Assembly (NCBI RefSeq): GCF_036785885.1
Contig: NC_092329.1
Location: forward strand, 4,216,001 to 4,280,000
Length of the DNA stretch: 64,000 bases
DNA from: Coffea arabica
Taxonomy: Eukaryota > Streptophyta > Magnoliopsida > Gentianales > Rubiaceae
Reading direction: 5' to 3'
The notes under the pieces are model-generated. The model had not been told where the DNA came from, searched no databases, and saw only the letters and a list, made by a program, of their open reading frames with translations. The stretch's first letter is position 1; every line of letters begins with the position of its first letter. A program made the translations under genes and the position numbers. Positions 36,640 to 49,396 of the stretch are shown here, one piece after another.

Positions 36640-37935
36640 TGCAGGCAACCGGTGTTAAAAGTGACAAAAAGAGGCAAAATTTCAGAAGACTAGTCATTCT
36701 AGAGCGTGCCCACGCCAGAGACTGCAGAGTTGCGTGAAAAAGACGGACCGCGGGGCCTGTCCCTGGAAGCTGCCGCAATTTTTGGAAGATGTAATTGGAA
36801 GTTACGTGGGATTAGGAGACATCTTCAGAGCCTCTTTTTTGGCAACAATTCAAGGAGGAAAATAAGGAAGCAATCCTTTTAGAAACAAACTCTGTGTTAG
36901 CAAAAGGAAGCGGCGGCGCAAACACTATAAAGAAGACAACAATAGACTAGGTCTTGGGTCTTTTATCTTTGGACCTTTTATCTTTTGTCTTTTATCTTTT
37001 TTTTCCCTTCATATACGTGAGTTTGAGACTAGCGGTTATGCCGCTCTTTACTTCAATCGGCTAAACTCCATGAAAGCCTTCAATTGCTTCGTGATTATGC
37101 GGCAAGATTAGTTCTTTTATCTAGTTGAGGAGTAATCAAGTCCCGAAGCACGAATAATTGTGAGATCATTTTGTTTATTCTATATTCTACATTTGTGAGT
37201 ATTTAATTATTCTTTGTTTGAACAGCCTATTATTGTTTGGATTTATTGGATCAATATGGCCAATTATTCAATTGTCTAAATAATATATTGCCAATTAGAA
37301 CAGGGGTGCGTATCACTTGAATGTCTTAAATTAGTGGCAAACGGTACCAATTTCATTGCCTCGCAAGCAGTCTAATTTGGGTCGTAGGAATAATTAATCT
37401 AGTTTAAATGAACCCGCATATGTGTTTGTTAACTAAAATTGGGTCTCTCTAATTCTTAAAGCTGTAATTAGATTAAATCCTTCGAGCGTCTCTGGGGTTA
37501 TCTATTTTACAAGAGGGTAGTTTAAGAGCGTCTCTGGACTACCGTAAAATTAAGGAGAGATTGGGAGTTTGGCAGTTGCTAAATTGCTAGAACCAATTTA
37601 TTTGCGAATGTGTGAATTAATTCAGGTATCTATGATCAATTGTGTGAACCGGTGCCGAGATTATCTCCTTGATTAGGTTGTGTCAATTAATTGTTTGTTT
37701 CATTCTTGAGTCATTGCATTTATTGCGATTGTTTATTTAGTAATCTTACGTTTTTAATTTGTTTCATTTATCTCTCTCTCTTTGAAAAATTTCCCAATTA
37801 CCTGTGTGCAATAAATCTATCGGTTCCCTGAGGAGACGATTCTACTCACTGCTATACTCATTCAGTTTTGGAAGTAGGTATCATTATAAATTTTATCTTT
37901 GGTAGTTTGACAGCCACCAAATTTTGGCCTCCACT
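36640..37935 (+). mobile_element. Ty3/Gypsy-like LTR/leader remnant
   Basis: The stretch holds phrases typical of the LTR and untranslated leader of Tat/Athila-type plant retrotransposons: TATAAAG near 36930, a CGGCTAAACTCCATGAA segment near 37060, paired 'gcgtctctgg' phrases near 37486 and 37528, and GTTCCCTGAGGAGACGATTC followed by a 'ggtagtttgacagccaccaaattttgg' block that ends near 37930, just before the orphan frame. The usual primer-binding site is degraded and no polymerase genes follow. I assign it from memory of such leaders, not from a full element, so the class is tentative. Confidence 0.42.
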
Positions 37936-37937
37936 TT

Positions 37938-38597
37938 ATGACAGACCCAAATGGTAACATAAGTAGGAAGGATCATGAAAATTATAGTAGTGAAGTTGTC
38001 CCTATTTCTAAACATTTATCCTCTCCCAATGTCACATCTATGCATGGATCAGATGGTTCTCATCTAAGGACCTTTGATCAACCAAATCATAACCAGCTCC
38101 TATTAACCTTTAGTATTGATGAGGTTTATGCTCACTCTCAGGGTTTGCCTTCCATCAATTTTATATGTGTCCTTGAAATCCATACTTCTCATATCAGGAG
38201 CTTTCCTCAACCTAATGATATTGATCTTAGATCAACCTCAAATAGAACATTTTCCTGTGAAGATAGGTTCAATGAAAACTATAATCTCACGGTCACTCAA
38301 CTTCATGATATAAATAGAATAGCAAACGTTTCCACTTCTCAGCCACCTTTCTCTGCTATTTGTTCTTATCCTCCTCCATATTATGTTGAAGAAAAACGCT
38401 TGGAGAGAAAGAATTACAGAAAACAAGCATGCATAAAGTGGAAATCTAAGAAATTACGTAGACATGTTTGCACTAAAATCCAACATGTACTAGCTATGAG
38501 ATTGGAAAGGATTGAGAATTGCACAGCTGCTACCAACTTTGCATTACAATTTGATGTACAATCACTAACACGAAAAGGTAATCAATCCTCTATCTGA
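37938..38597 (+). CDS. Orphan 219-residue reading frame next to a retroelement-like leader
   Basis: Open reading frame beginning MTDPNGNISRKDHEN, with a basic C-terminal third (KKLRRHVCTKIQHVLAMRLE). It has no membrane segment and no recognised domain. It starts just downstream of a sequence that resembles the leader of a Ty3/Gypsy retrotransposon, where gag would be expected. However, it lacks a CCHC knuckle, and no protease or reverse transcriptase follows. It is probably a relic or a chance frame in repeat DNA. Confidence 0.25.
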   Translation: MTDPNGNISRKDHENYSSEVVPISKHLSSPNVTSMHGSDGSHLRTFDQPNHNQLLLTFSIDEVYAHSQGLPSINFICVLEIHTSHIRSFPQPNDIDLRSTSNRTFSCEDRFNENYNLTVTQLHDINRIANVSTSQPPFSAICSYPPPYYVEEKRLERKNYRKQACIKWKSKKLRRHVCTKIQHVLAMRLERIENCTAATNFALQFDVQSLTRKGNQSSI

Positions 38598-41050
38598 GAT
38601 ATGTCTATTTCCACTTTCTTCTATAAATGTTTTTGATACTATCCTAAGATATTAGGGGTTATATCAGCATTTTTTTTTTGATCGAAAGATTGGGATTTAT
38701 AACATACAGGTTAGCATCTTTGATTTTCTGAATGTTTGTTGTGTACGCTGTCGGTTTTCTATGGTCATTGTCTTATCCAATTCTATTCGGATCTGTGGAG
38801 GATAAAATGTCCATTTGTTTCTGTTTTTCTCCTTACTCTTTTCTTGGATCGCCTGTTGACGGTATCAAGCATTTGATGAAATGTTTGTGTCAAACTTGAG
38901 ATAATCAACTATTTTTGGTGGAAATGTACATATAACGTGCATATGCATTGCAAATGGCAAAATTGCTTGACCCTGGAGATGTCTATTCCAACTCCAGAGT
39001 GATTGCATAAAGAGATTGCACACAGAGACACCACAAAGGTCTTGATACTTGATGACACGGAAGCAGTAATTCAAATAAGTAGTCCTTTACAGTATTTCAT
39101 AAAATGCTTTTCCACTATTATCAGTTTGTGAGCACCAATGTTTTCCTTTACACTTAAATGTCTTCAATTGCAAATAGTTATTTTATAGTGGTCAGAATGT
39201 CTCTGTGTGCGTTTTTGTGTATGTATGTATGCAAGTGCATAAATATATTTAGGGAGATCTTGGCATCTTTTGGGTCCCTGTGTCCATCTAACGGTGGATT
39301 TACTTGACAATCTGGTGCAGCTTACTTTCCTTCTTAATGTTGTCTGGGAAGCAGATGACATGCATAGACATCTATCATGACTAACTGATTTTTAAGCAAG
39401 TACTTTCAGAAGTTTGTATATGTCTGCATTTGTTGCCAAGTTGACCACAGTATTATTGAATGATCTAGGTATGGGGAAAACACAAGGAGAAAATCTGCCA
39501 TTTGTATTATTCTACTGGAATGAGTTTTACTTCATTATGGAACATTGTCTACATTATTTGGTTATGGAACAATTGATCTAAAGTATTCGAGTTTTCTGCC
39601 TATTTTAGCTTAATTACAGTGTTGTGCTCCTGAGAAAATATAGAACAATGAAATTGACCGAGAAAAGCAAGCATTTGCAGAAACCATTAGCCATCAGCGC
39701 CAACAAGCTTGAACCACAGAGTCCATAAATATTCAAATTAAAAAGAAGCCATACATAATGCTAAAGTGAAAGAGTGCTTCTTGGTGATTTTCCCTCCCAG
39801 TTTTGTATCATTTCTAAAGAGCTGTTGCTCTACACTTGCAAAAAAGTGACCCTCTTCTATGCATTAGAATAGCTTTGACCATTTCATCATTGGATTATAG
39901 TCGATCTTGATTTAATTATGTTTATATCTTGATAAAAAGGTAAGTGTACTGATAATAAACTTGAAGGTTCAAAATTCTTTGGTCTACAAATCTGTAATTG
40001 ATGACATGTACCTCAACTTTACCTTTGGTTCCAAAAAAATATTTCCTTAACTTATGGTTCATTTATTTGCATGCCACGATGAGGCTTACTCCTATCTATT
40101 CTTCATATATGAGCTTTATGCATGCAGATTTGAGGCTCTTATTTATGATTATAGAAATCAATGCTTTAGCCAGAAAGCGCCCAGGTTGCTCATTAGTGAA
40201 GATCTTTCATATGCGCACAACCGTTCTGCTAAAAGCAATTCGTGTGGGCACAAGCCGTGGCAAGAAATTTTTCAATATTTTTTACACAATAAATTGGGTA
40301 TTGGCACAGCCAGAAATACTCTAGTACTAATGAGAAACATGCATAGTTTCCCAAGTGTTGCGTGACATTTGAAACTTATAATTTCTGTTTTCTATTAAGT
40401 TGTTAGAAAGAAAGAATATTTCTGGCATGGAAAATAAGATTGTCACAAATGGTGTGAGTGTGACTTTCAAAATTACACACAACTCTTACTGGTTTATCAT
40501 TTGTGCCCTATATTTTTTCGGTGTATCCCTACCTTACCGATCATCATTCATAGATACTTTTGTGTATCACTAATATCTCTAGCGATACAAAATTAAAGAG
40601 CATGTCTTCATGCTACTATGATCCATATGTAATGATTATAGAAATTTATGCTTGATTGATACCCAAATATCTAAGGCTATAACTTGTTGGGTTAACGACA
40701 TTTATTTGCAGAAGGTTTGGCCAAACTATCAATTACTTAATGAGGTTTAGCAAATTATGAAAGTAACCTTCAAATGAATATTTAATACCTTGTCGATTTT
40801 TCACGTAGGTTTTAGATGGGTTATTTAGGATTGGGTGCTGATGCTGTTGTGTTTTGTGCGATTCAGTCTGATTTTATACATGATTGAATTTTTAGTGTAT
40901 AATTACATTATAAAATTATATTGAATATATATAAAATATTTTATTTATCCATACTATTTTTGCCATGAGTACAATAATGTGATGAAATTGTATACCAAGG
41001 AATAATAACAAATACAAAAACTCACGTGAAATCACAATACTAGCGGCTAC

Positions 41051-41940
41051 GATCAATACTCTAAAAATATCCATCTACTATTTTTTTCATTTTTTTCCCT
41101 TGGAAATTACTTTTTGCTTCCGGACAAAATTGAAAGATCCACGCATAAAAATGTGTTTCGTCCTAGAAGATATTAATGATTTTTTTCGGCAACAATAGTA
41201 TTTGTATAAGCTAATCTATTAACATTTGTATATGGGAATTTATATAATCTAATATATCCTATTCTAGTAGAGGGGCTGTATAAGAGGATTTGTATAAGGG
41301 ATTCTAGTAGAGGGTAGAGGAAGGGGGAGTATCCTATTCTAGTAGAGGAATTTTCAAAGCAAGTGCGATTTGAACCCCGACTTACAGCTTAAAGAGGGGT
41401 TTAGTTCCCTTTTGGTGGCCACCGACCCAAAGTCAGTGATATTATTGATGATATTTCCAGATTAATAAATGTTTCCATTGTAGCTTTCAACTTTCAACAA
41501 TAGAGATTAATGGTCAAGTCAGTGTTATTTCCGTCGTGGTCTAGTTGCCAACTTGACCTCCCGAGGGTGGTGAACTCAAGATTGGGCAACATATTGGAAG
41601 AGACATATGGTGGAGTGAATCAGTTCCGGCACCCTAAGACAGTCCAATCAAAGAGGAGCAGCAATGTGTTAAAATTAGTACTAGTTATATACTTTTTAAA
41701 GTGGGGGAAAAAGCAAACATGTGAGCCTAAACGTTTTGCCTCGAGAGACATTGAATGATACAGCCTTGATCCTCGAGAGACGGTAATACACGTGTAGTTA
41801 CCTTTGCAGCCTTGTCTTGTGATAACATCTCAATGAATTTTCTTGACTTGGGTGGCACCGTATATTTGTCCCTGGTGACAAGTCACATGAAGATCTGTTC
41901 AGCCATATGTCAAGAATCAGATATGAAGATCTAGAAGAAA
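41051..41940 (+). repeat. CYP82-linked segmental repeat, copy A (with SINE insertion)
   Basis: Matches 49397-50060 in direct orientation with scattered differences, for example 'gtcctagaagatattaatgat', 'aatggtcaagtcagt' and 'ttgacttgggtggcacc'. Without the SINE it is about 620 bases. No coding function is seen. Confidence 0.75.
41181..41437 (-). mobile_element. SINE inserted into one copy of the CYP82-linked direct repeat
   Basis: Minus strand: B-box-like GGGGTTCAAATCGC (about 41365-41378), several CTACTAGAAT[AC] words and a terminal A run. A 12-bp target duplication with one mismatch (GATATTAATGAT 41169-41180, GATATTATTGAT 41438-41449) flanks it. The paralogous segment near 49520 reads straight through and is the empty site. 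Confidence 0.72.
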
Positions 41941-44122
41941 CGAAGCCTCTTCAAAATGGTATAGCGGTTTCTACCATTTCTTTGGTATTAGACTGACACA
42001 ATGGTACATGGTATTCTGCCTCACATCAAGTCAATAGGAACCAAAAGACAATTGACAAGGCTGACTTCACCCTGAAAATGAAGCACAAAATAAGAGAGTA
42101 GAACTAAAAGATTACCGAAAAGCTGATAAAGAGGTGGGCTGAGAATTGCATCACATGATAGGCAGGTTATGAATGTGAATGTTTAGTTATATATTAAAAT
42201 GATAATATTTCAATAAAAAAAATTTGGTCTCCAAAATTTATAATTTTAAGCACATTTAGAACAATTGATGGAACTTAACATTCATTAACAGTCAAAATCG
42301 TTTTAGCAATAAAATCCTATTTCAATTTTTCCTATACTATAGCCTCTTAATTTTTGTTCTGTATATCATATGTGTATTATTATCCAATTTAACTTATTTA
42401 ACGAAGATATACTTTTTAGCTTAAATGATAATGTTGTGCCTATATTATTCTATATAGAGTACATAGTGGTTAACGACACTATGTTATCTAATTTGAATTA
42501 TTTATCTATAGAACCAAAAAAGTAAAACAATCAAAATATATTTCATAAAAAAAAACTATAGTAGGTCAACTACATATAACCAAGAGACATTTAAATTACT
42601 TTGAACTCGTGCTAAATTGCTCTCGTAGTGGGGCACAATTTATTTCCTTTTCTCAGTTTTTTGTCTATTAAATCCAATGTTTCAATGGAAAGTTTTAAAA
42701 TAGTTACTTTGCTCTTTGTTTACTTTAATATTTTACCACAACCCTCCCCCCGATTACCTTAAGAATTTTATTGAATGATTCAAACAATTATACAAAATAT
42801 TAATTTCATCTTAAATTCAATTGATAATCTATTAAAATTGAAAAAAGAAAACAAATCTGATTTACTTATAGTTCATATTCTTTATAGTTTGAATGGATAT
42901 CTAATTGAACGTTTAAATATCAATACAAGTAACAAAAAAAAAAAGAATTCATTATCAATTAATTCTCCATAATGCAAAAGCATACATACATATATAATGC
43001 TACATTTGGGACCAGTCATGCAAGAGTAAAAGTCTATGAGAAACAAGTAGGATGAATACACAAAATAAAAGAATAAAAGAATAAAAGAAAGAAGTTTCCT
43101 GAACCTTTGCACATTTTCAACATAATTTCAATCTAATTTGCATTTCTTTTCCTTTGAAACCGTTAATATCACTATTTAAAATCTAAGATACCATGATGAT
43201 CCAAATTCGAAACATTGCTATAAAAAATGCAAAGTCAAAACTATTCAGTAGTGGCAACTTGACTTTGATCTTTAATCATCATTTTTTTCGTCAATTTACT
43301 AAATATGCTTAAGATTTGAAACACTGGGGACCAAATTTGTTTTGATCCAAGCATTAATGATCAGTCCTACACACATGCAGAGTATTATAAACAAGAATTG
43401 TATTTCTTCCAAATTTTGGATATATGTTATGTATTGATTTAAATTACAACTTTTAAACTTATTTTCTTCATAATGGTTGGTTAGTGATAATTTAGTTTTA
43501 ATATTATTGTGATATCATTTTCTAATAAAGTGGAGGTGATTTGTCACTTAATCATAAATTTTTATCTCCTTTTGCCTAAAAATATGTTCAAGTTCGGGAG
43601 TACCAATAGTAAAAAGTTTTTATGTTATTTGAAAGAAAATTATTCATTCATTAGTAAATTCGGGCATGTCATCTTGTATTATATTATCCATGAAAATATA
43701 TGGAATACTTTTAATGTGAAGATTGTTTGTTGTCCTACTTTTAGAATAGACAATGAGCAGTTATATTTTTGTATTTACACCTATTAAAAACACTTCTTAA
43801 CTGTATCACTACATAGTTTAATTAATACGAATATTTGATTTCAAGCATGTATACATTAGTACAAATAGCATTAGTATTACTAGTGATAAAGGGCGCACTC
43901 AATCTATGTACAATTTAAACAATCACTTTTTATATGGAAGAAATTAGTATAAAATTTTAATAAACAAAAAACTTTGATCTTTTAAAAGTTTTTTTAACAT
44001 TATTTTAATGAACTTGGTAATTATAATGTTTGTGGTTGGTTATTGGTGAAAGTTAGTTGTGGTATTGGTTGACAATACATAAGCAACATCTTAATCAGAT
44101 GATAAAAGTATAATTAAGTGAT

Positions 44123-44277
44123 GGATTAATCTTTCCTACACTGACAGTGTATACACTATCAACGTTTGGATGAATTACAAATATGCAAAATTTGAATTTA
44201 AAATTCAACTTTTACATATATGTCATAGATTCAACGGTGATAGTGTATACACTGTCACTGTATATAAGATTTGTTCG
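44123..44277. mobile_element. MITE family A, copy 3, 155 bp
   Basis: Inverted ends: GGATTAATCTTTCCTACACT at the left and the complement of AGTGTATACACTGTCACTG...AGATTTGTTCG at the right. Flanked by TAAGTGAT on both sides (44115-44122, 44278-44285), which extends to 9 bp with one mismatch. Confidence 0.72.
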
Positions 44278-45481
44278 TAAGTGATTGCGATGATAATGCT
44301 GAAAATTTAAAAGTGACAAATATGGTCTAATTAAATTTCACCTATATGCACTGCAGTTATTATGTCATCAATTCATTCTCATTAATTTGGTCTAATACCA
44401 TTACAAATGCATTTTTAAAACATTTCTTTATGTTCCACCGGCAAATATAATAAAAGAATCATATTAATTACTTCTCATATAATAAAACAACATATTACTT
44501 CTCCTACAAATATTCCATCTCAACTAATTAATTAACCATTCATTTACTCCTTTACAATTATTAATTCCTATGATCGGTTTAATTAATTGTATATATTATT
44601 CCAAATTTCTTCCAAAATATTTAAATTATCTACTCTTTTGTCAATTTATGTAAGTAAATGAATCAAAATTTATCTAATTCTGTACATACATATATTATTT
44701 ATTTTTTCTAATTTCTTTCAGTTATATATCCAACTTTGCATTTTCTTCATTATGTCTATTGTATATAAATTAGAAAACAATAATAATGTCTTGGGTCTTT
44801 TCACATGGGTTAACGTGGGTGAACCAATGTGACTGACAAATTGTCTTGGGCCATTTCAATGTGAAACCCACCATCACAACACTCATTAAGTTCCGGTAGC
44901 CTTAACCCACACCAAAAACAACCTTGAATTTTGCTTTTCCTAACGTGTCTGGCTCCTACCACATCCGTACCACATCAAACCACTTTACCAATGCATTGGT
45001 ACAAACCACTATACCAATCCTTAGAATTTTCGCTAGAAGAAAACTTAAAACTACCAGGACTTTGATGGATCAAGGCTGTGTCAGGAAATGCATGGGAATT
45101 GAGGCGAGTGGTGGGCAGCTGTGGCCTGTGAGAGGACCCCTTTCTTCTGCCATAGTTTTGGTACTAATACTAGAGGACTAACCTTCACAAAAAGAACCGT
45201 TTAAAAATACTGGCGCTACTGTTTACTTTGACTGTCATCTTTTTTCACTAATCTAAAACAACTCAAGATATGGATCAAAATGATGTAGTTTTGATTCATA
45301 CTATATCACTGTTAAGCATGTATATTCTGTTTTAAGTACTCTTTCCTGCCATTTAGGACAAGTAAGAAACATCTCATAGACAGAATATATGTAGTTGCAA
45401 TTCATTTGTATTATTCAGGTCCTGAATAAACATTTCTACGATTGCTTTTACTATGAAATACTAGATCCCTTCCAAACTGAG

Positions 45482-47197
45482 TTACGAGTAAAGGTGAGGA
45501 GGCAGGCGTGGAGCAACAAGGAGTTGGAGCGGAGTGGCTTTGATGTTTGTCAATCCGGCGCTCTCAGTCATATCAACCGGTTCATTAGAAGGAGTTGAGA
45601 GGTCAAAAGCATGGAGCAAATTGGCCAAGACTAGGCGTAACATCTGAAGCCCCAAATTAATACCAGGGCAAATTCTTCTACCAGCCCCAAATGGGATTAA
45701 TTCGAAATGATAACCTTTCACATCAATATGCTTATGTGTGGTGAGGAACCTCTCCGGCCTGAACTCCAACGGACCATCATGCCATACGTTAGGATCCCTC
45801 TGGATTTTCCACATGTTCAGGATTACTCTTGTGCCTTTTGGAATATGATAGCCACCTATAATACAGTCTTCACTCAATTCTCTGGTGCCCCCCAGTGGCC
45901 CGGGTGGATATAGTCGTAGCGTTTCTTTGATGATGGCTTGGAGGTAGACCAAATTACTAATATCTGATTCTGTAACCCGCCTCTCCTTGCCGACGTGCAG
46001 GTCTAGTTCTTCTTGAGCCGTCTTCAAGACTCGAGGGTTGTTCATTATCAAAGACAGCGTCCATGTTAGCATCACTACAGTGGTATCACTCCCACCAGAA
46101 ATCAAACCCTGTCAAGTCCAAAAGACAGCAAAATTTTGAACTCACTTGCAGTTTTCTTTAAACTAAACATATTCTAGATATTGATCAGCTGTAAAGAAAC
46201 AAATTGAGAATAAGCAAAATTAAAGTATATATACTGGACTTACTAAGCAAGTAGCTTTGGTGATAGTATCAGCATCGTAACTAGCAGAAAAATCTGCACC
46301 TTCTGTGAGTGAGAGCATGACGTCCATGAAGTCCTGATGATCATTAGTGGCCTCGCCCGACTGTTTCTTTCGACGATGTTCTTTCAACCATCCGTCGGCT
46401 AGCCGGTCCATCTCTTGAGCATTTACTTTCATTTTCCTTTCGTACCCTCCCCAGTCCAACCATCTCAGATAAGGAACAGAGTCCGCCAGTACAAACAGCC
46501 CAGTTAAATAAAAGAACTCCCTCATCACCTTTTGGCACAGCTTTGCTTCTTTCTCCTCGCTAACATCTGTTGCCCCAAAGAACCTTTTCCCCACAACCAT
46601 CCTAAGGATCACGTTTAGATTCAAGTCTGCAAACCACTGCTTCATTTCCACCAGGACAGGGCCTGATGAAGAATTCCAGAGATTGTAAAGATCTTTGGTG
46701 GAAAGGTCAGTCTCAGAAATCCTGACGTGCTTGAGGAGCTCAAGGCGTTTAGTGGAGAGTAGTTCGATGGAGATTACCTTACGCATCTCACGCCAATAAT
46801 CACCGTAAGGAGCGAATCCAAAACTGGCATAGTCATAACTTAGGAGTTCGCTTGCCAAAGAATTCGGACGTGATGCTGCAGCCAAGTCATGGGTGGTGAA
46901 TATCTCCTTTGCTAGTTCCCAGCTGCTTACAACCAGGTTTTTATGCACTCCTAGCCTGATAGTGAAGGCTGGTCCATATTTCTCGGCCAGGGCTGCCAAG
47001 GTAATGTGGGGAAGCTTTTCTGGACCTCTTCCTAAGAGGTGAAGGTGGCCAATAATAGGCCATGCACCGCCTGCTTCTGGTGGCACTGAACCATGTTTTT
47101 TGGCATCTTTGTTGAAGAAAAAGTAGACAAGGAAGAAGGAGAAAGCAAGCAGTCCAACTGCAGCAGCATTGAGGTGCTGGAAAGACCATTCCATCAT
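45482..47197 (-). CDS. CYP82: Cytochrome P450, CYP82 family, intact copy
   Basis: Two exons, 47197-46244 and 46108-45482, with a phase-0 intron (TTA|GTAAGT to GACAG|GGT), giving 526 residues, normal for CYP82. The order is: membrane anchor ([18 protein letters not shown]), [14 protein letters not shown] hinge, [10 protein letters not shown] (C helix), SGGSDTT (about 322-328), ETLRLYP (380-386), FRPERF (434-439) and [10 protein letters not shown] (458-467) with the heme-ligand Cys at about 465. The I helix has Gly-Ser-Asp-Thr-Thr rather than the more common Ala-Gly-x-Asp-Thr. The start is the first ATG of an ATGATG pair; upstream in-frame codons lack an ATG. The enzyme would sit on the ER and use P450 reductase. 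It lies in the same orientation as the damaged paralogue at 31-33 kb and about 13 kb from it, so the two are probably tandem duplicates. Substrate unknown. Confidence 0.94.
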
Positions 47198-47273
47198 GGC
47201 TCCTAGCACAAGATTCAGAAACAGCTTTCTGGGAACGTAGGATTAATTTGTTGGGCCGATTCGGCGCTTAATT

Positions 47274-47282
47274 CATTTATAG
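47274..47282 (-). promoter_or_regulatory. TATA box of the intact CYP82 gene
   Basis: The minus strand reads CTATAAATG about 80 bases upstream of the ATG at 47197. The damaged paralogue has TTTTATATAC at a similar distance (about 33024-33033), and there the motif overlaps the target duplication of the inserted element. Confidence 0.5.
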
Positions 47283-48114
47283 TAGTACTAAATAAATGTT
47301 GAATTAGCAGAGTGTATGGAAAGATTTCTTTTATCAAGATAATTCCCACGTTGTCCCTTTACTGTGATGTATTTTATAGTGGAGTCATTTCGTCAAAAGT
47401 TTAAAGAATTTAGTCTGTGCAGAATTAGTCTGGGAGAGTGATGGGATGTCACGAGGCACTTATTTATTTATTCATTTATCTTGGGCAACAATTATCTGTT
47501 GGAAACAAAAGGCTGTGGAAAATAGTATTGAAAACCAAGTGTAAGATTGCATGTTGCTAGCTAGTAGTCAAGGTTGGAATTCGGATGCATCTGTATTTGG
47601 TCTAATCTTGACTTGCGGCTTTAACTATGCCTCAATTTTTACAACCTTGACAGGAAGCAAATTACTACTACCTCTGTCCCAACACTGACAGTTTTGACTT
47701 TTTGTTTCAAATAATTTAAGAAAGATTAGCTAGCTTTATTGAAAACATAAATCTAGATTACTGGAGTGGAGCATGACTAATTAATTTTACATTAAATAAA
47801 TTAAATTATACTCAATAATAACCTATATGAAATATGAAATTTTTGAAAAATTACACGTTAATTATAAATTTTTAATTAAAAAATAGACTATAATTTGAGA
47901 CGAATAAAAAATAAAAACAACTCTATTAAAGCGGGACAAAGGGAATAGTTTAGAGCTAAGAGGCCATAATTACTCATCATCATAAAAATCGCGCGTAGAG
48001 TCCCGAAACCTTCCCGTATTTTCTTTTCTTGATTAATCAATTACAAGGCAGGCCCATCGCCATACTTGATGACAGCTAAAAATCGCTGGTGTCGTGATAC
48101 CTCGTATTTTCTTT

Positions 48115-48270
48115 GGATTAATTTTTCTTACACTGACAATATATACACTATCAATATTGGATGATAGGTAACCATGCAAAATTTAAATTTAAAATTCAAC
48201 TTCTGCATATATGTTATGAATCCAACGATGATAGTATATATGACGTCAGTAGTGTAGGAAAGATTTACTC
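48115..48270. mobile_element. MITE family A, copy 4, 156 bp
   Basis: Starts GGATTAATTTTTCTTACACT and ends TAGGAAAGATTTACTC. An exact 9-bp target duplication ATTTTCTTT lies at 48106-48114 and 48271-48279. The interior has the same AAATTTAAATTTAAAATTC word as copy 3. Confidence 0.78.
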
Positions 48271-49396
48271 ATTTTCTTTTCTTGATTACATTCTTTAACA
48301 GGTAAAGAAGGGTTTAACAAATCAAGATGCTCTCAGTAAGTAGAATTTTTTTTAATGCAAAACAAGACAGAACTTGCAGAGTCATCATCATTGACTCGCT
48401 GTCACTCTTGATTTTGGTCTACAATTTACAAACGAAACGAAACCAGACCATAATGCCTGATTAATTAATTGTAACTTTTACATGGGTTATCTATCTAGTA
48501 GGTGGAATTCGGAGTAACCCCAAATCGGTGCTAATGGTGGTGTTTAACTTCCCCTCATTTTCAGCTGGCCATGGAATTGATATTCAAAACTGATGGCTTG
48601 ACTTCTGAGTTCGGACTTGCAATCAGCAACAAAGTATGTGTGGACTGCTAAGTTATCTTGTGTCGTGTAGTAGCAGCAGCATCGTCTCAAGAGGATACCC
48701 TCACAATCTTAGACTAGGACTGCTTGATGCTATTGTCGTATTACGGCCATAGGATAGCCCCATGGCGAAGTCCAGAAGTACATGGGAGCTTGTGTCATTG
48801 TGTGTGGAATTTTGTCACGGAATGGGCCAAACTACGCTTTAAGGAACCTTGAGACCGGAAAAACTGGGCTTTCTTCTGTCAACTTAACTAGTTTGAAGGG
48901 ATGACAAAGTCAAGAGCCTAGCATGGGAATATGAACTGCTACAGAGAGATTATAGTGAAAATTGTCTCAAAAACAAGCCTGGAGCTTATCCAGAAGAACC
49001 CAGCAGAGAGCCCGCATCGTCACCTCATTTGGGCAAATTAGAAAGAAGCGGTGGGATTCCAAGCTGCAACACCAGTGCAGCGAAGGAAGTCCGTGCGCCG
49101 ACCACCACCTAGCGAAGGAACTAAAGTTCGGAGCCCAAAATTATGCAAATAATGTACCAAATCTGCAGCACCGTGGATTTAAAAAACTCTATCTAAAACT
49201 ATACTATCCCTTCCAAACAACGTCATTCATTTTTTCTTTTTTAAGCGCTATGCATCTTTATGGTTATTCAAGGGCATGGCATAAATCTTCTGGAATTTAT
49301 TTTGTGGTGGTGGGAGATCATACTGAGTGCTAAAGCAAACCAATTTTTCCAACATAAGAGATAAACTAGAGATGCCAACCTATATTTGTCTATCTG

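Larger units (their letters stand above)
38598..45481. other. Intergenic, AT-rich, between the CYP82 copies
   Basis: Apart from segmental repeat A with its SINE and MITE family A copy 3, nothing recognisable. The overlapping frames at 39998-40365 have no motif. The stretch at 42-44.7 kb is extremely AT-rich. Confidence 0.45.

Noticed and set aside
41365-41378. tRNA gene suggested by a TTCAAATC-type B box
   Set aside because: No cloverleaf can be formed around it; it is the B box of a SINE with target duplication and A tail.
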